A stretch of 64,000 nt of DNA from Rhodobiaceae bacterium (GCA_021404525.1 JAAWWE010000007.1:157915-221914); one strand, 5' to 3'; counted from the first letter of the stretch, positions 8,878 to 17,562 are shown. The notes: generated from the letters alone by a model not told the origin. Made by a program: numbers and translations.

Positions 8878-9930
8878 ATGCGTACGTTTTTGATCATTCT
8901 TGGATTGATATTGGCGGTTGTGATTTGGCGCGGCTACGAATTCGCATCAACAGCAGGCATGTTCCGCGACCTTGAGCCTCAAATGGCAGGGCAATGCACC
9001 ATTGTTCCAGGCGTTGTCGGGCCTGAGGATCACACCATCGATCCTGACACAGGCATCGTTTATCTCTCCGGCTATGACCGGGTGAGTGCAATTTCGGGCA
9101 CCCCCAAGCCTGGCGCGATCTGGACCTATGATCTGAATGATCCCTCTGCAAAACCGATCAATGCCACGCCTGATGCAGATGCTGGATTTCAACCCCATGG
9201 CATCTCGCTTTACATCGGTGAAGACGGATCAAGACGTCTCTTCGTGATCAACCATGGGAACAACCAACAAGCGGTCGACATTTTTAACGTGCGCGAGGGC
9301 GCATTGCAGAAAGTCACAACCGTCACCGGAGAGCTTCTGCGCACACCCAATGACCTGGTTGCCGTTTCGCCAGACGCGTTCTATTTCTCCAACGACCACC
9401 GCTTCCTGGCGGACGATTTCATGCGTCCCTTTGAAGACTTTTTGGGGCTCCCCATGACCGACGCTGTCTTCTATGACGGCGAGAGCTTCCGAAGCGTGGC
9501 GCCCAACGTTAAAGGTGCGAACGGGATTAATGTGAGCGCTGATGGGAAAACGCTTTATCTCAGCGCTGCCCGCGGCGGCGCGCTCCATGTTTACGACCGC
9601 GATGCTTCTTCCGGCGACCTGACTTATGAAAAAACAATCGAGCTGCCGGGCCTGCCTGACAATATTGAGCTTCTGCCCGACGGCCAGTTGCTGGTCGCGC
9701 TTCATCCCAAAGCGCTAGATCTGCTCGCGCATTTTGGTGATCCGACGCTCAAGGCACCAACACATATTGTGAAGGTTGATCCTGAAGGCGGCGAAGTCGA
9801 AACGGTTTTCCTGAGCCTCGGCGATGACCTGTCGGCAGCCAGCACTGGCGCCATCTACAAGGATCGCCTGATCATCGGCGCCATTATTGAATCCAAATTT
9901 TTAGATTGTGATCTTTCATCATCGAACTAA
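8878..9930 (+). CDS. Paraoxonase (PON)-family lactonase/arylesterase
   Basis: A 350-residue six-bladed beta-propeller with an N-terminal hydrophobic helix (residues 3-17). Every known PON1 functional position aligns by eye: Ca2+ ligands Glu50-Asp51 (GPEDHTID), Asn158 (TPNDLVAV), Asn215 (GANGINVS) and Asp261-Asn262 (LPDNIELLP); the His dyad His107 (QPHGIS) and His126 (INHGNN); and Cys40 and Cys344 at the positions of the PON1 disulfide. PON enzymes hydrolyse lactones, including N-acyl-homoserine lactones for PON2. ATG 8878 follows GGTGGGGAC. It heads a three-gene operon with an MFS carrier (16 bp gap) and an N-acyl amino acid deacylase. The helix suggests membrane-anchored periplasmic location (inference). 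Confidence 0.9.
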   Translation: MRTFLIILGLILAVVIWRGYEFASTAGMFRDLEPQMAGQCTIVPGVVGPEDHTIDPDTGIVYLSGYDRVSAISGTPKPGAIWTYDLNDPSAKPINATPDADAGFQPHGISLYIGEDGSRRLFVINHGNNQQAVDIFNVREGALQKVTTVTGELLRTPNDLVAVSPDAFYFSNDHRFLADDFMRPFEDFLGLPMTDAVFYDGESFRSVAPNVKGANGINVSADGKTLYLSAARGGALHVYDRDASSGDLTYEKTIELPGLPDNIELLPDGQLLVALHPKALDLLAHFGDPTLKAPTHIVKVDPEGGEVETVFLSLGDDLSAASTGAIYKDRLIIGAIIESKFLDCDLSSSN

Positions 9931-9946
9931 ACCTTAGGACCTCTTT

Positions 9947-11356
9947 GTGAGCAAAACGACATCCGGCGTCGGACGCGGCGCAACCATCCTGCATGGGTCT
10001 GTGGGCCTGCCCACTGCCATGTTCGGTTATCCGATCGCTATATGGTTGCCCGCCTTCTATGCAGGCGAACTGGGTGTGTCGCTCGCTGTTGTCGGCACCA
10101 TGATCATGCTGGCGCGTCTAACAGACGTGGTGACAGACCCTGTCATTGGCTTTCTGTCGGACCGGTCAAAACTGCCCATGGGACGCCGCAAGCCTTTCAT
10201 GGTGGCCGGACTGCCGATCCTCGCCCTAGGCGTGATCATGCTCTTTCTGCCGAACCAGCTTGGCTTTTCCTCGGTTGGGCCGGTACATCTGGTCCTATGG
10301 ATCAGCATTATGTTTTTGGGCTCCACGCTGGTCTATATCCCATATTACGCTTGGGGCGCTGAGCTTTCGCCTGACTATAATGAGCGCAGCCGCATCACGG
10401 CGGTCCGGGAAATTTTCATCCTGGTCGGCCTTGCGTTTGCGGCGGCAATTCCGTTCGGCGTGGAGCTGGTCAACGGCGAGGGGGCGGGGCGTGATCCCGG
10501 TCTGGTGCTTGAAGCCATGGCCTGGGCTATTGTGATCTTGATGCCCTCATTAGTGCTGCTCGTTGTCTGGCGCGTCGTCGAGCCAACATCGGAAGTTCGA
10601 AAAGACGTCCCGCTTTTGGATGGGCTCCGGCTTGTGCTGCGCAATGGCCCCATGGTGCGCGTACTCGCCATCGTGCTGATCGTCACCGGCGGTGAGGCAT
10701 TCCGAAATGCCCTGTCGCTTTTCTTCATGCGCGACGTGATCGGCATTAACAGCATCGGCTCACTCTATTTCATCTATTTCGGTGCAGGCTTGGCAGCCAT
10801 TCCGTTCTGGTTATGGCTTGGCCGCAAGATGGGAAAGCACAAAGCCTTTGCGGTCTGTATGGCGACGGTCGCTGCAATCTCCATCGCGACCTATTTTCTG
10901 GGTCCAGGCGACGTAACCCCGTTTACATTGCTCTTCATTGCAAAAGGCTTCTGCTTTGGCGGCCTGCAGTTCCTGCCTCTGTCCATGCTCGCCGATGTGG
11001 TGGACGTGGACACCGCAAGGTCCAAGGGCGAAAGAGCGGGAACCTTCTTTGCAATCTCCGGCATGACGGCAAAGCTTGCAACGGCATTCGGCACCGGCAT
11101 TTCGCTGAATGTTGTCGCGTTTTTCGGTTTCAATCCGTCAGGGGACGCAGGGGTCAACGGAGCGACCGAACTGAATTGGCTGGCAATCAACTACGCCATC
11201 ATGCCCGCGGTTTTCTTTATTGGAGCATTGTGGCTGACATGGAACTATCCGCTGACTGCCGAACGTCAAGCACGGCTGCGCGGTCTGATTGAGCGACGAA
11301 CCGCGCGTTTGCAGGCAGAAGCAGCCTCTCTCACCCGCGCTGGCGAAACCAGCTGA
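9947..11356 (+). CDS. MFS transporter, GPH (glycoside-pentoside-hexuronide:cation symporter)-like
   Basis: A 469-residue carrier with about twelve membrane segments. The loop LTDVVTDPVIGFLSDRSKLPMGRRKPFMV (N-terminal half) is the GPH/MelB-type signature, with the cation-site aspartates in helix II and the inter-helix arginine-rich loop. It starts with GTG at 9947 after a TTAGGACC sequence. It lies between the lactonase and the amidohydrolase with gaps of 16 and 20 bp, so its cargo may be the substrate or product of these enzymes rather than a sugar (inference). Family certain, cargo unknown. Confidence 0.88.
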   Translation: MSKTTSGVGRGATILHGSVGLPTAMFGYPIAIWLPAFYAGELGVSLAVVGTMIMLARLTDVVTDPVIGFLSDRSKLPMGRRKPFMVAGLPILALGVIMLFLPNQLGFSSVGPVHLVLWISIMFLGSTLVYIPYYAWGAELSPDYNERSRITAVREIFILVGLAFAAAIPFGVELVNGEGAGRDPGLVLEAMAWAIVILMPSLVLLVVWRVVEPTSEVRKDVPLLDGLRLVLRNGPMVRVLAIVLIVTGGEAFRNALSLFFMRDVIGINSIGSLYFIYFGAGLAAIPFWLWLGRKMGKHKAFAVCMATVAAISIATYFLGPGDVTPFTLLFIAKGFCFGGLQFLPLSMLADVVDVDTARSKGERAGTFFAISGMTAKLATAFGTGISLNVVAFFGFNPSGDAGVNGATELNWLAINYAIMPAVFFIGALWLTWNYPLTAERQARLRGLIERRTARLQAEAASLTRAGETS

Positions 11357-11376
11357 GAGCCCACTCGGAGGAAAGA

Positions 11377-13113
11377 ATGAGCGATTTTGATCTGATAATT
11401 CGAGGCGGCACGGTACTCGATGGCACGGGAACGCAGGGCTACGCGGCGGACGTCGCGGTGAAGGCAGGCCGCATTGTTGCCGTTGGTCAGTTGGAAGGAC
11501 CGGCATCTGAAGAGATTGACGCGACAGGCAAGCTCGTAACACCCGGCTGGGTTGATGTTCACACCCACTATGACGGTCAGGTGACTTGGGACAGCTTTGT
11601 GACCCCGTCGTCCTTGCACGGGGCGACAACGGTTGTGATGGGTAATTGTGGCGTTGGGTTTGCGCCGGTGCGCCAGCAGGACCACAAAACGCTGATCAGT
11701 TTGATGGAGGGCGTCGAGGACATTCCAGGTGCCGCTCTCCATGAGGGGTTGAGCTGGAACTGGGAGAGTTTCCCGGAATATCTCGATGCAATCGAAGAAC
11801 GGCCGCACGATATTGATGTGGCCGCACAGGTGCCCCACGGCGCGCTCCGTGTCTATGTCATGGGAGAACGCGGCGCGGCGCTGGAAAAAGCATCAGACAA
11901 TGATATTGCTGAGATGGCGCGCCTCAATAGAGAGGCCGTCGAAGCCGGCGCGTTGGGATTTACCACGTCGCGAACGATCCTGCATAAGACCGCTGAAGGC
12001 GAAGCTGTTCCCACCTATGACGCTGCCCGTGAGGAACTGTTGGGCATTGCCGAAGAGATGGGAAAGTCCGGCGCAGGCGTGCTGCAGCTGGTGAGCGACT
12101 TTGCAGATATTCAGATTGAATTTGAAACACTCACCGAAATGGCCCGTCTTTCAGGCCGACCTTTGAGTCTTTCTTTGGCGCAGGCTGATGTCATGCCGGG
12201 GCGCTACAGGGAACTGCTTGCAAAACTCGAAGAAGCCAACCGCGCCGGTCTTGAGATGCGTGGCCAGGTCGCAAACCGCCCCGTCGGCCTATTGCTCGGT
12301 CTGCAAGGTTCCGTACATCCCTTCATCACCTATCCGTCTTACCGGGCGATTGCGGATCTGCCGCTTGCGGAGAGGGTCGCGAAGATGCGAGAGACGGATT
12401 TCCGGAACCAGCTTCTCTCCGAAGAGCCGCAGAAGGGGAATGTGTTCGCGAACCACATCGCGAGTTCCTACGACAAAATGTTTCAGCTGGGCGATCCACC
12501 CAACTATGAACCGGAGCCGTCAACCAGCGTTGCCGCCATGGCCAAGCGGCAGGGCAAACGGTCGGATGAGCTGGCCTATGACATCTTGCTGCAGAACGAG
12601 GGGCGCGAATTTCTCTACTTCCCGTTCCTGAACTATGCGGAGTTCTCGCTCGATGCGACGAAAGAAATGCTCGAGAGCGACTATACAATTCCCGGTCTCT
12701 CAGATGGCGGCGCGCACGTGGGAGCGATCTGTGACGGCAGCTTTCCGACCTATATGCTGACCCACTGGGCGCGGGACAGAACCCGAGGTGACCGGTTTGA
12801 TCTTGCCTGGCTCGTGAAAAGACAGACACGAGACACGGCAGTATCGATGGGTTTGCTGGATCGCGGACTGATCGCACCTGGCTACAAAGCAGATCTCAAC
12901 GTGATCGACTTTGAAAAGCTCCGGCTCCATCCACCCCATATGATCTTTGATCTGCCTGCCAACACCCGTCGTCTCATGCAGGAAGCTGACGGCTATGTCG
13001 CGACAATTGTAAGTGGGGAAGTGATCCGTCGGGATGGAAAAGCGACTGGTGCATTGCCCGGTAAACTTGTCCGCGGGGCACAAGAACCGCCCTCAAAGCT
13101 TGCGGCTGAATAA
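11377..13113 (+). CDS. N-acyl-D-amino-acid deacylase-like amidohydrolase
   Basis: A 578-residue metal-dependent amidohydrolase. The N-terminal beta domain FDLIIRGGTVLDGTG leads into the metal motif VDVHTHYDGQ (HxH near residue 60), then MGNCGVGFAPVRQQD carrying the conserved cysteine of the D-aminoacylase family, and the late GLSDGGAHVGAICDGSF segment with the catalytic aspartate. Members deacylate N-acyl-D-amino acids or related amides in the cytoplasm. At 578 residues it is of the longer subfamily often seen in alphaproteobacterial catabolic loci. It is last in the operon after the PON lactonase and MFS carrier. The acylated substrate is unknown. Confidence 0.88.
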   Translation: MSDFDLIIRGGTVLDGTGTQGYAADVAVKAGRIVAVGQLEGPASEEIDATGKLVTPGWVDVHTHYDGQVTWDSFVTPSSLHGATTVVMGNCGVGFAPVRQQDHKTLISLMEGVEDIPGAALHEGLSWNWESFPEYLDAIEERPHDIDVAAQVPHGALRVYVMGERGAALEKASDNDIAEMARLNREAVEAGALGFTTSRTILHKTAEGEAVPTYDAAREELLGIAEEMGKSGAGVLQLVSDFADIQIEFETLTEMARLSGRPLSLSLAQADVMPGRYRELLAKLEEANRAGLEMRGQVANRPVGLLLGLQGSVHPFITYPSYRAIADLPLAERVAKMRETDFRNQLLSEEPQKGNVFANHIASSYDKMFQLGDPPNYEPEPSTSVAAMAKRQGKRSDELAYDILLQNEGREFLYFPFLNYAEFSLDATKEMLESDYTIPGLSDGGAHVGAICDGSFPTYMLTHWARDRTRGDRFDLAWLVKRQTRDTAVSMGLLDRGLIAPGYKADLNVIDFEKLRLHPPHMIFDLPANTRRLMQEADGYVATIVSGEVIRRDGKATGALPGKLVRGAQEPPSKLAAE

Positions 13114-13114
13114 G

Positions 13115-14080
13115 TTACTCTGGTGGAGGTGCATCCATCGCAAGGCGAAAGCTCACCATGGATTGCCGGGCAATGGGTGACAAAGAGTAACGGGTCTCAG
13201 GCCGGACAGGCCCAGGCGCATCCGTCCATGAATGCCCTCTCAAGGCATATTCTGCGCAAACCGGATCGGTAAGTGGGGAACCGTCGGTTGGCAGACCCTC
13301 ATAGCTTCCTATCCAGCAATCGGTGGTCCACTCCCAGGCATTGCCTATCATGTCGAAGAGTCCATTGGGGTTCGGCTGATAGCTGGCGACGGGCGCTGTA
13401 TAGAGCGCGCCATCATCGCAAGGCTCACCTGCTTTTGCCGTTTTGTTCTTAGAGGTGAGGTCAGGCACATTGCCGAAATTGCACACGTCATATCGCGTGC
13501 CCCAGAAAGGTGTCGGTAGGTTTGCTGCGCTCGCAAGATGCCATTCTGCTTCGCTAGGAAGTCTATAGGTTGCCCCGTCACGCTCGGACGCCCAGGCGAT
13601 ATAGGCGAGCGCATCCTCACGCGATACGCAGACGACGGGATCGGACTCGCTCTGGTCGAAGCCGGGATCACGCCAGTCTGCGGTCTCGTCTTGCGCCCAT
13701 CCATACTGAGTATAAGTCCAGCAGCCAAGACGAGTTCGGTGGCCGGTCTCTTCTGCAAAGACAGAAAACTGCGCGCGGGTTACCTGCGTAACAGCCATCA
13801 TGAAGGGCTTTACAATGGTGATCGCAACAGCTGGAAGTTCGTCCGGCCCCATCTGATCACCCTGAACATCTGCACCCATGGTGAAACTGTCCGGCTCAAT
13901 CATTTCAAATTTTGAGCAGGTGCCACAATCCGCCTCTTCTCCGAAAGCTTCGCCTGCCGCATTCGCGGCAGTAATCAGTGGGAGGGACAAGGCCAATGCG
14001 GCGGCGAACATACAATTGACAATGTGATTGAGGATCGGTGGTCTGAAAATCATGCCTAAGTCTTTCGCGAAGACTGACAT
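13115..14080 (-). CDS. SUMF1/formylglycine-generating-enzyme-fold protein, secreted
   Basis: A 321-residue protein with an N-terminal signal peptide (hydrophobic LALSLPLITAANA near residue 30) followed by an FGE-sulfatase domain: EPDSFTMGADVQGDQ, VTRAQFSVFAEETGH, YRLPSEAEWHLAS, GLFDMIGNAWEWTTDCW and a C-terminal SFRLAMD. The fold is clear, but where FGE has its two copper-binding cysteines (GGSYxCxxxxCxRYR) this protein reads RGHSWTDAPGPVRPETRYS, so formylglycine formation is unlikely. Non-FGE members of this fold bind ligands or serve as partner domains. An internal start at 14053 is possible. No sulfatase gene is adjacent. It converges on the amidohydrolase with a 1-bp gap. Confidence 0.8.
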   Translation of the reverse strand: MSVFAKDLGMIFRPPILNHIVNCMFAAALALSLPLITAANAAGEAFGEEADCGTCSKFEMIEPDSFTMGADVQGDQMGPDELPAVAITIVKPFMMAVTQVTRAQFSVFAEETGHRTRLGCWTYTQYGWAQDETADWRDPGFDQSESDPVVCVSREDALAYIAWASERDGATYRLPSEAEWHLASAANLPTPFWGTRYDVCNFGNVPDLTSKNKTAKAGEPCDDGALYTAPVASYQPNPNGLFDMIGNAWEWTTDCWIGSYEGLPTDGSPLTDPVCAEYALRGHSWTDAPGPVRPETRYSLSPIARQSMVSFRLAMDAPPPE

Positions 14081-14199
14081 GTGTCAATTCACAGAACCTA
14101 AAAGTGGCAGACACTTGAGATGTACGAAGAATGGTTTTGGAGAGTGGCCATTCAACACTCTCTTTTTCGGAACACTTACAAGGCCTGAGGAGGCAGATG

Positions 14200-14610
14200 A
14201 TGGCAACCGCAACCCCTAAGCGAAAAACAGCGAAGAAGAAAGCTGCCAAACGCCCAGCCGCCAAAAAGAAAGCAGCGAAAAAGGCGCCAGCCAGAAAAAG
14301 GGTCGCCGCGAAAACTGCAACGTCAAAGAAGCGGGCCACGCACCAAACAAAACTTGATCAGCAGATAAAGGCGATTTCCAAGGAGATTGATCGGGTGGAG
14401 CGCGAAGGCAAGAAGGTCTTGAAAGACGCCCAGAAGCGGTATGACAAGACCGTCAAGCAGTTACATGGGGAACGCGCCCGCCTGGAGAAACAGGTTGATA
14501 CACTGGCGGCTAAAAGCGAGCTAGCCTACGACGATGTACGCAAAGGCATTGAGGCGGCTTACCGCGATCTCTCCAAAGCCGTGAAGCAGGCTTACAAGCA
14601 TTTCTCCTGA
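14200..14610 (+). CDS. Histone H1-like Lys/Ala-rich basic protein with coiled-coil tail
   Basis: A 136-residue protein. Residues 5-50 are Lys/Ala/Pro-rich (repeats of AAKKKA, KRPAAK, KKAPARK) like histone H1 tails and AlgP-type proteins. Residues 52-130 are charged heptad-like helix (QQIKAISKEIDRVEREGKKVLKDA) likely to form a coiled coil. The basic half probably binds DNA or another polyanion. Two adjacent ATGs (14197, 14200) follow GAGGAGG; 14200 gives the better spacing of six. It is monocistronic: a Rho-independent terminator follows. The specific role is unknown. Confidence 0.75.
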   Translation: MATATPKRKTAKKKAAKRPAAKKKAAKKAPARKRVAAKTATSKKRATHQTKLDQQIKAISKEIDRVEREGKKVLKDAQKRYDKTVKQLHGERARLEKQVDTLAAKSELAYDDVRKGIEAAYRDLSKAVKQAYKHFS

Positions 14611-14636
14611 AAACGTGCAGTGCCTGCTGAACGGAT

Positions 14637-14667
14637 GGGCGCTCCTTGTGGGAGCGGCCCTTCTTTT
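14637..14667 (+). terminator. Rho-independent terminator of the histone-like gene
   Basis: GGGCGCTCC, loop TTGTG, then GGAGC and GCCC with one bulged G form a GC-rich stem followed directly by TTCTTTT. It lies 27 bases after the stop of the basic protein and before the nitronate monooxygenase gene. Confidence 0.75.
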
Positions 14668-14757
14668 GGCACGACCAGTGCAATATCCCTTGCCGTCGCG
14701 TGGCCTTCACGCTTTACTCCCGCCATCGAAATTCAAAAGCGTTGACGGAGAGAAAAC

Positions 14758-15696
14758 ATGAACCGGGTTTGTGAACATCTGGGCTCGAAATACCCCATCG
14801 TGCAGGCCCCGATGGGCTGGATTGCGCGGTCGCAATTGGCCTCTGCGGTATGCGAGGCGGGCGGCATGGGGATCATTGAGACCTCGTCGGGGGAAACAGA
14901 AGCCTGTCAGGCTGAAATCCGGAAGATGCAGGAAATCACCGACAAACCCTTTGGCGTGAACCTGCCCATCATGTTTCTGCGCGAAAAGGCGATCCTGGAC
15001 TTTGTCTGCGAGAGCGGCGTGAAATTTGTCACGACCTCTGCCGGTAGCCCTAAAAAGTTTATTGGTCCGCTGAAAGACGCGGGCATCACCGTCTATCACG
15101 CAGTGCCCACCGTTGATGCTGCTGTCAAATGTGCAGACGCAGGTGTCGACGGACTGGTTGTTGAAGGCGCTGAAGGCGGTGGTTTTAAAAACCCTGAAGA
15201 AGTCTCCACTCTGGTCTTGCTGCAGGCGATCCGCGCAAAAGTCGATATTCCCCTGATTGCAGCGGGCGGCATTTCCGACGGTAAAGGCATGGCAGCAGCT
15301 TTTGCGCTCGGTGCTGAAGGGGTTCAAATGGGAACCCGTTTTGTGAGTTCTGCTGAGAGCCCCGTTCACGCAAATTACAAGAATGCGATCCTGGATGCGG
15401 ATGAAGCTGGGACTTGGGTCCTGAATAAAAAGGCATCGCCCTGCATCCGCGCCCTCAAAACAGAGCGCACAGCGAAAATCCATGAAGACGGGTTGATGCC
15501 AGCTGACACGTTCGCAAACCTACTCGACCTCTATTTCGGGGGGGACATGGAAGCGAGCGTTGGCCTTGCAGGCCAGTCTGTAGGGCTTATCGATGAAATC
15601 AAGCCGGTGAAGCAAATCATTGATGAAACCGTGGCAGAGTTTTTCGAGATAACGGGCCGCTTAGGCGCCTGTGCGGAAAACAAGAACTTCGGTTAG
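14758..15696 (+). CDS. Nitronate monooxygenase family protein (2-nitropropane dioxygenase-like)
   Basis: A 312-residue FMN-dependent TIM-barrel enzyme. The start YPIVQAPMGWIARSQLASAVCEAGGMGIIE is the family's FMN-binding beginning; GVNLPIMFL, HAVPTVDAAVKCADAGVDGLVVEGAEGGG, PLIAAGGISDGKGMAAAFALGAEGVQMGTRFVSSAESP complete the barrel with its phosphate-binding glycines. Class-type enzymes oxidise nitronates, but the fold also includes enoyl-ACP reductase FabK-like proteins. GGAGAG precedes the ATG. It sits 24 bp upstream of the GH1 gene. Substrate not determined. Confidence 0.88.
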   Translation: MNRVCEHLGSKYPIVQAPMGWIARSQLASAVCEAGGMGIIETSSGETEACQAEIRKMQEITDKPFGVNLPIMFLREKAILDFVCESGVKFVTTSAGSPKKFIGPLKDAGITVYHAVPTVDAAVKCADAGVDGLVVEGAEGGGFKNPEEVSTLVLLQAIRAKVDIPLIAAGGISDGKGMAAAFALGAEGVQMGTRFVSSAESPVHANYKNAILDADEAGTWVLNKKASPCIRALKTERTAKIHEDGLMPADTFANLLDLYFGGDMEASVGLAGQSVGLIDEIKPVKQIIDETVAEFFEITGRLGACAENKNFG

Positions 15697-15720
15697 CTCC
15701 ATAAATCTGGGGAGGGCAAG

Positions 15721-16941
15721 ATGGGCAAGTTTCCAGAGGGCTTCATCTGGGGGACCGCAACCGCGGCCCACCAGGTGGAGGGCAATAACACCTCAAACGA
15801 CTTTTGGTTGATGGAACACACTGAACCGACAATGTTCAAAGAACCGTCGGGAGATGCCTGCGACCAATTCCATCTCTATGAGCAGGACGTTCGACTCCTC
15901 AAAGAGCTTGGCTTTAACGCCTACCGCTTCTCAGTCGAGTGGGCGCGGGTGGAGCCTGAAAAAGGAGAAGTCTCCAACGCGGCATTGGAACACTATCGGC
16001 GCATGACTGCTTTTGTGAGAGAGCAGGGGCTCACGCCGATTGTCACACTCCACCACTTTACATCGCCTCTCTGGTTTGCGCGGGAAGGCGGTTTTGCAGC
16101 GGAAGATGGTCCCGCCCATTTTGCGAACTATGCGGGCATCATGGCGGACGTGTTGGGGAAAGATTGGGGGCAGGTCTGCACCATCAATGAAATCAACATT
16201 CCCATGCGTTTCTTTCATGACGGCATGTTGGGTGATCAGGCGCGTCTGGCGCCGTTCCTGAAGGCAGCACAGAAGCGATGCGGGTCTGATGACTTTTCCT
16301 CCTTCTTTATTGGCGACATAGAAGGCGCTGCAGAAGGCATGAAGAAGGGGCATCGTCTCGCAGTAGAGGCGATCCGCGCACGAGCGCCGGAAACACCCGT
16401 GGGCGTTACATTGGCGATACAGGATGAACAGGCGATTGAAGGCGGCGAAGCGTTGCGGGATGCCGCCCGCGCCCGGTGCATTGATGCCTTTCTCGACATT
16501 ACCAAAGGCGATGACTTTGTCGGCGTGCAAACCTATTCCCGGTCAATTTATGGACCGGAAGGTAAGCTCAAAGTGTCTGATGATGTTGAGAAAACGCAGA
16601 TGGGCTATGAGTTCTACCCTGAAGCTCTGGAAGCAACCATTCGCTATACGGCCGACTATACCGGTCTGCCGGTCATCGTAACTGAAAGTGGTATTGGGAC
16701 TGATGATGATACGAGACGTCGTGCTTACGTGGAGCGCGCGCTCAAAGGTGTGCAGAACTGCCTCGCTGACGGCATCGACGTTCGCGGTTATTGCTACTGG
16801 TCCATGCTCGACAATTTTGAGTGGATGTTGGGGTATAAACCAACTTTCGGTCTGATCGCTGTCGATCGCATCACCCAAACGCGGACCGTGAAGCCGAGTG
16901 CCCAGTGGCTGGGTAACATCGCCAAAGCCAACGCGTTTTAG
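15721..16941 (+). CDS. Glycoside hydrolase family 1 beta-glucosidase-like
   Basis: A 406-residue GH1 enzyme starting with the family signature FPEGFIWGTATAAHQVEGNN. The acid/base glutamate is in TINEIN (Glu157) and the nucleophile in VTESGIG (Glu322), with the aglycone-side YCYWSMLDNFEWMLGY near residue 360. It is somewhat shorter than the usual 440-480. It cleaves beta-linked glucose, galactose or similar from small glycosides in the cytoplasm. It follows the nitronate monooxygenase gene by 24 bp with its own GGGGAGGG site, and could work with the GPH carrier at 18328 (inference). Confidence 0.92.
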   Translation: MGKFPEGFIWGTATAAHQVEGNNTSNDFWLMEHTEPTMFKEPSGDACDQFHLYEQDVRLLKELGFNAYRFSVEWARVEPEKGEVSNAALEHYRRMTAFVREQGLTPIVTLHHFTSPLWFAREGGFAAEDGPAHFANYAGIMADVLGKDWGQVCTINEINIPMRFFHDGMLGDQARLAPFLKAAQKRCGSDDFSSFFIGDIEGAAEGMKKGHRLAVEAIRARAPETPVGVTLAIQDEQAIEGGEALRDAARARCIDAFLDITKGDDFVGVQTYSRSIYGPEGKLKVSDDVEKTQMGYEFYPEALEATIRYTADYTGLPVIVTESGIGTDDDTRRRAYVERALKGVQNCLADGIDVRGYCYWSMLDNFEWMLGYKPTFGLIAVDRITQTRTVKPSAQWLGNIAKANAF

Positions 16942-16946
16942 AAACT

Positions 16947-17056
16947 AAAAGCGCGTGCCGCTGACTCAAGGAGGAGTGTCGAGCCAGGGCACGCGCTTGG
17001 TGACTCCTGTAGGCCTGCGAACGAACAGGAGCCGTGCGGGGGACCACCTCCCCGCA
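16947..17056 (-). ncRNA. Candidate structured RNA / 3' UTR: three tandem hairpins
   Basis: Immediately 3' of the small minus-strand gene ending at 17062 lie three consecutive inverted repeats. Read on the minus strand they are TGCGGGG/CCCCGCA (17035-17056), CTCCTGT/ACAGGAG (17004-17031), and a long stem AAGCGCGTGCC/GGCACGCGCTT (16949-16998). The long stem extends inward by CTGGCTC pairing with GAGTCAG (one G-U, one bulge). Its 13-base loop contains CTCCTCCTT, complementary to Shine-Dalgarno sequences, and the stem runs into TTTTAG like a terminator. It may be a terminator, a 3'-UTR-derived small RNA, or both; no Rfam family was recognised. Confidence 0.45.
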
Positions 17057-17061
17057 ACCGA

Positions 17062-17562
17062 TTAGTGAAGGACGGGCATACCGTTTGGCCAACTCTGCTG
17101 TTGAAGATGGAATGCTGGCCGTAGGTGGACGCCTGCGGCGGTGAGCGCCAGGGCCAGATGTTGTCCCGATTGACGGGCAGCGTCTGATAGGTTTGAGGGG
17201 ATCGGCGCGTCACCAAGAGAGGCAGACTGAAACTGGTCGACCAGGGTCAGCACGCGGGCTTCGTCCGCCTGGAGGGATTGCCGTTTGAAACAGGGAGATC
17301 CAAGCGGGCGTCCGAATTGCGTTTCAAGGTCTTTTAGAAAATCAAGGAACCGAGGGAGAGCTTCCGGCGCATCGATGGCGGCAAATGCTGCTTCGAGCCT
17401 GACCCGCCCACACCCGCAATCTAATCCCTGATGGGTGGCGCGGGTGGCCCAAACGACAAACTGCTCTGCAAAGCTCAGCATCGAGAGATCAGTGCCAGGC
17501 TGGTACCGCTCTGTCGTTGGGCGCCTGCCGTCTGGTCGGGGAGAGAACTCCAGCACTTTCAT
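17062..17562 (-). CDS. Hypothetical protein, cysteine-containing, possibly iron-regulated
   Basis: A 166-residue soluble protein I do not recognise. It has a HQGLDCGCGRVRLEAAFAAID segment with two close cysteines near residues 49-51, an amphipathic helical middle (ALPRFLDFLKDLETQFGRP) and a C-terminal SGQHLALALTAAGVHLRPAFHLQQQ. AAGGAG lies nine bases before the ATG, supporting translation. A Fur-box-like sequence lies upstream at 17598-17616, and a three-hairpin structure lies just after the stop. A link to iron metabolism is an inference from the upstream motif only. Confidence 0.65.
   Translation of the reverse strand: MKVLEFSPRPDGRRPTTERYQPGTDLSMLSFAEQFVVWATRATHQGLDCGCGRVRLEAAFAAIDAPEALPRFLDFLKDLETQFGRPLGSPCFKRQSLQADEARVLTLVDQFQSASLGDAPIPSNLSDAARQSGQHLALALTAAGVHLRPAFHLQQQSWPNGMPVLH

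Noticed and set aside
14215..14330. Short AAG/GCC-rich tandem repeats
   Set aside because: They encode the Lys/Ala tail of the histone-like protein and reflect composition rather than a separate repeat element.
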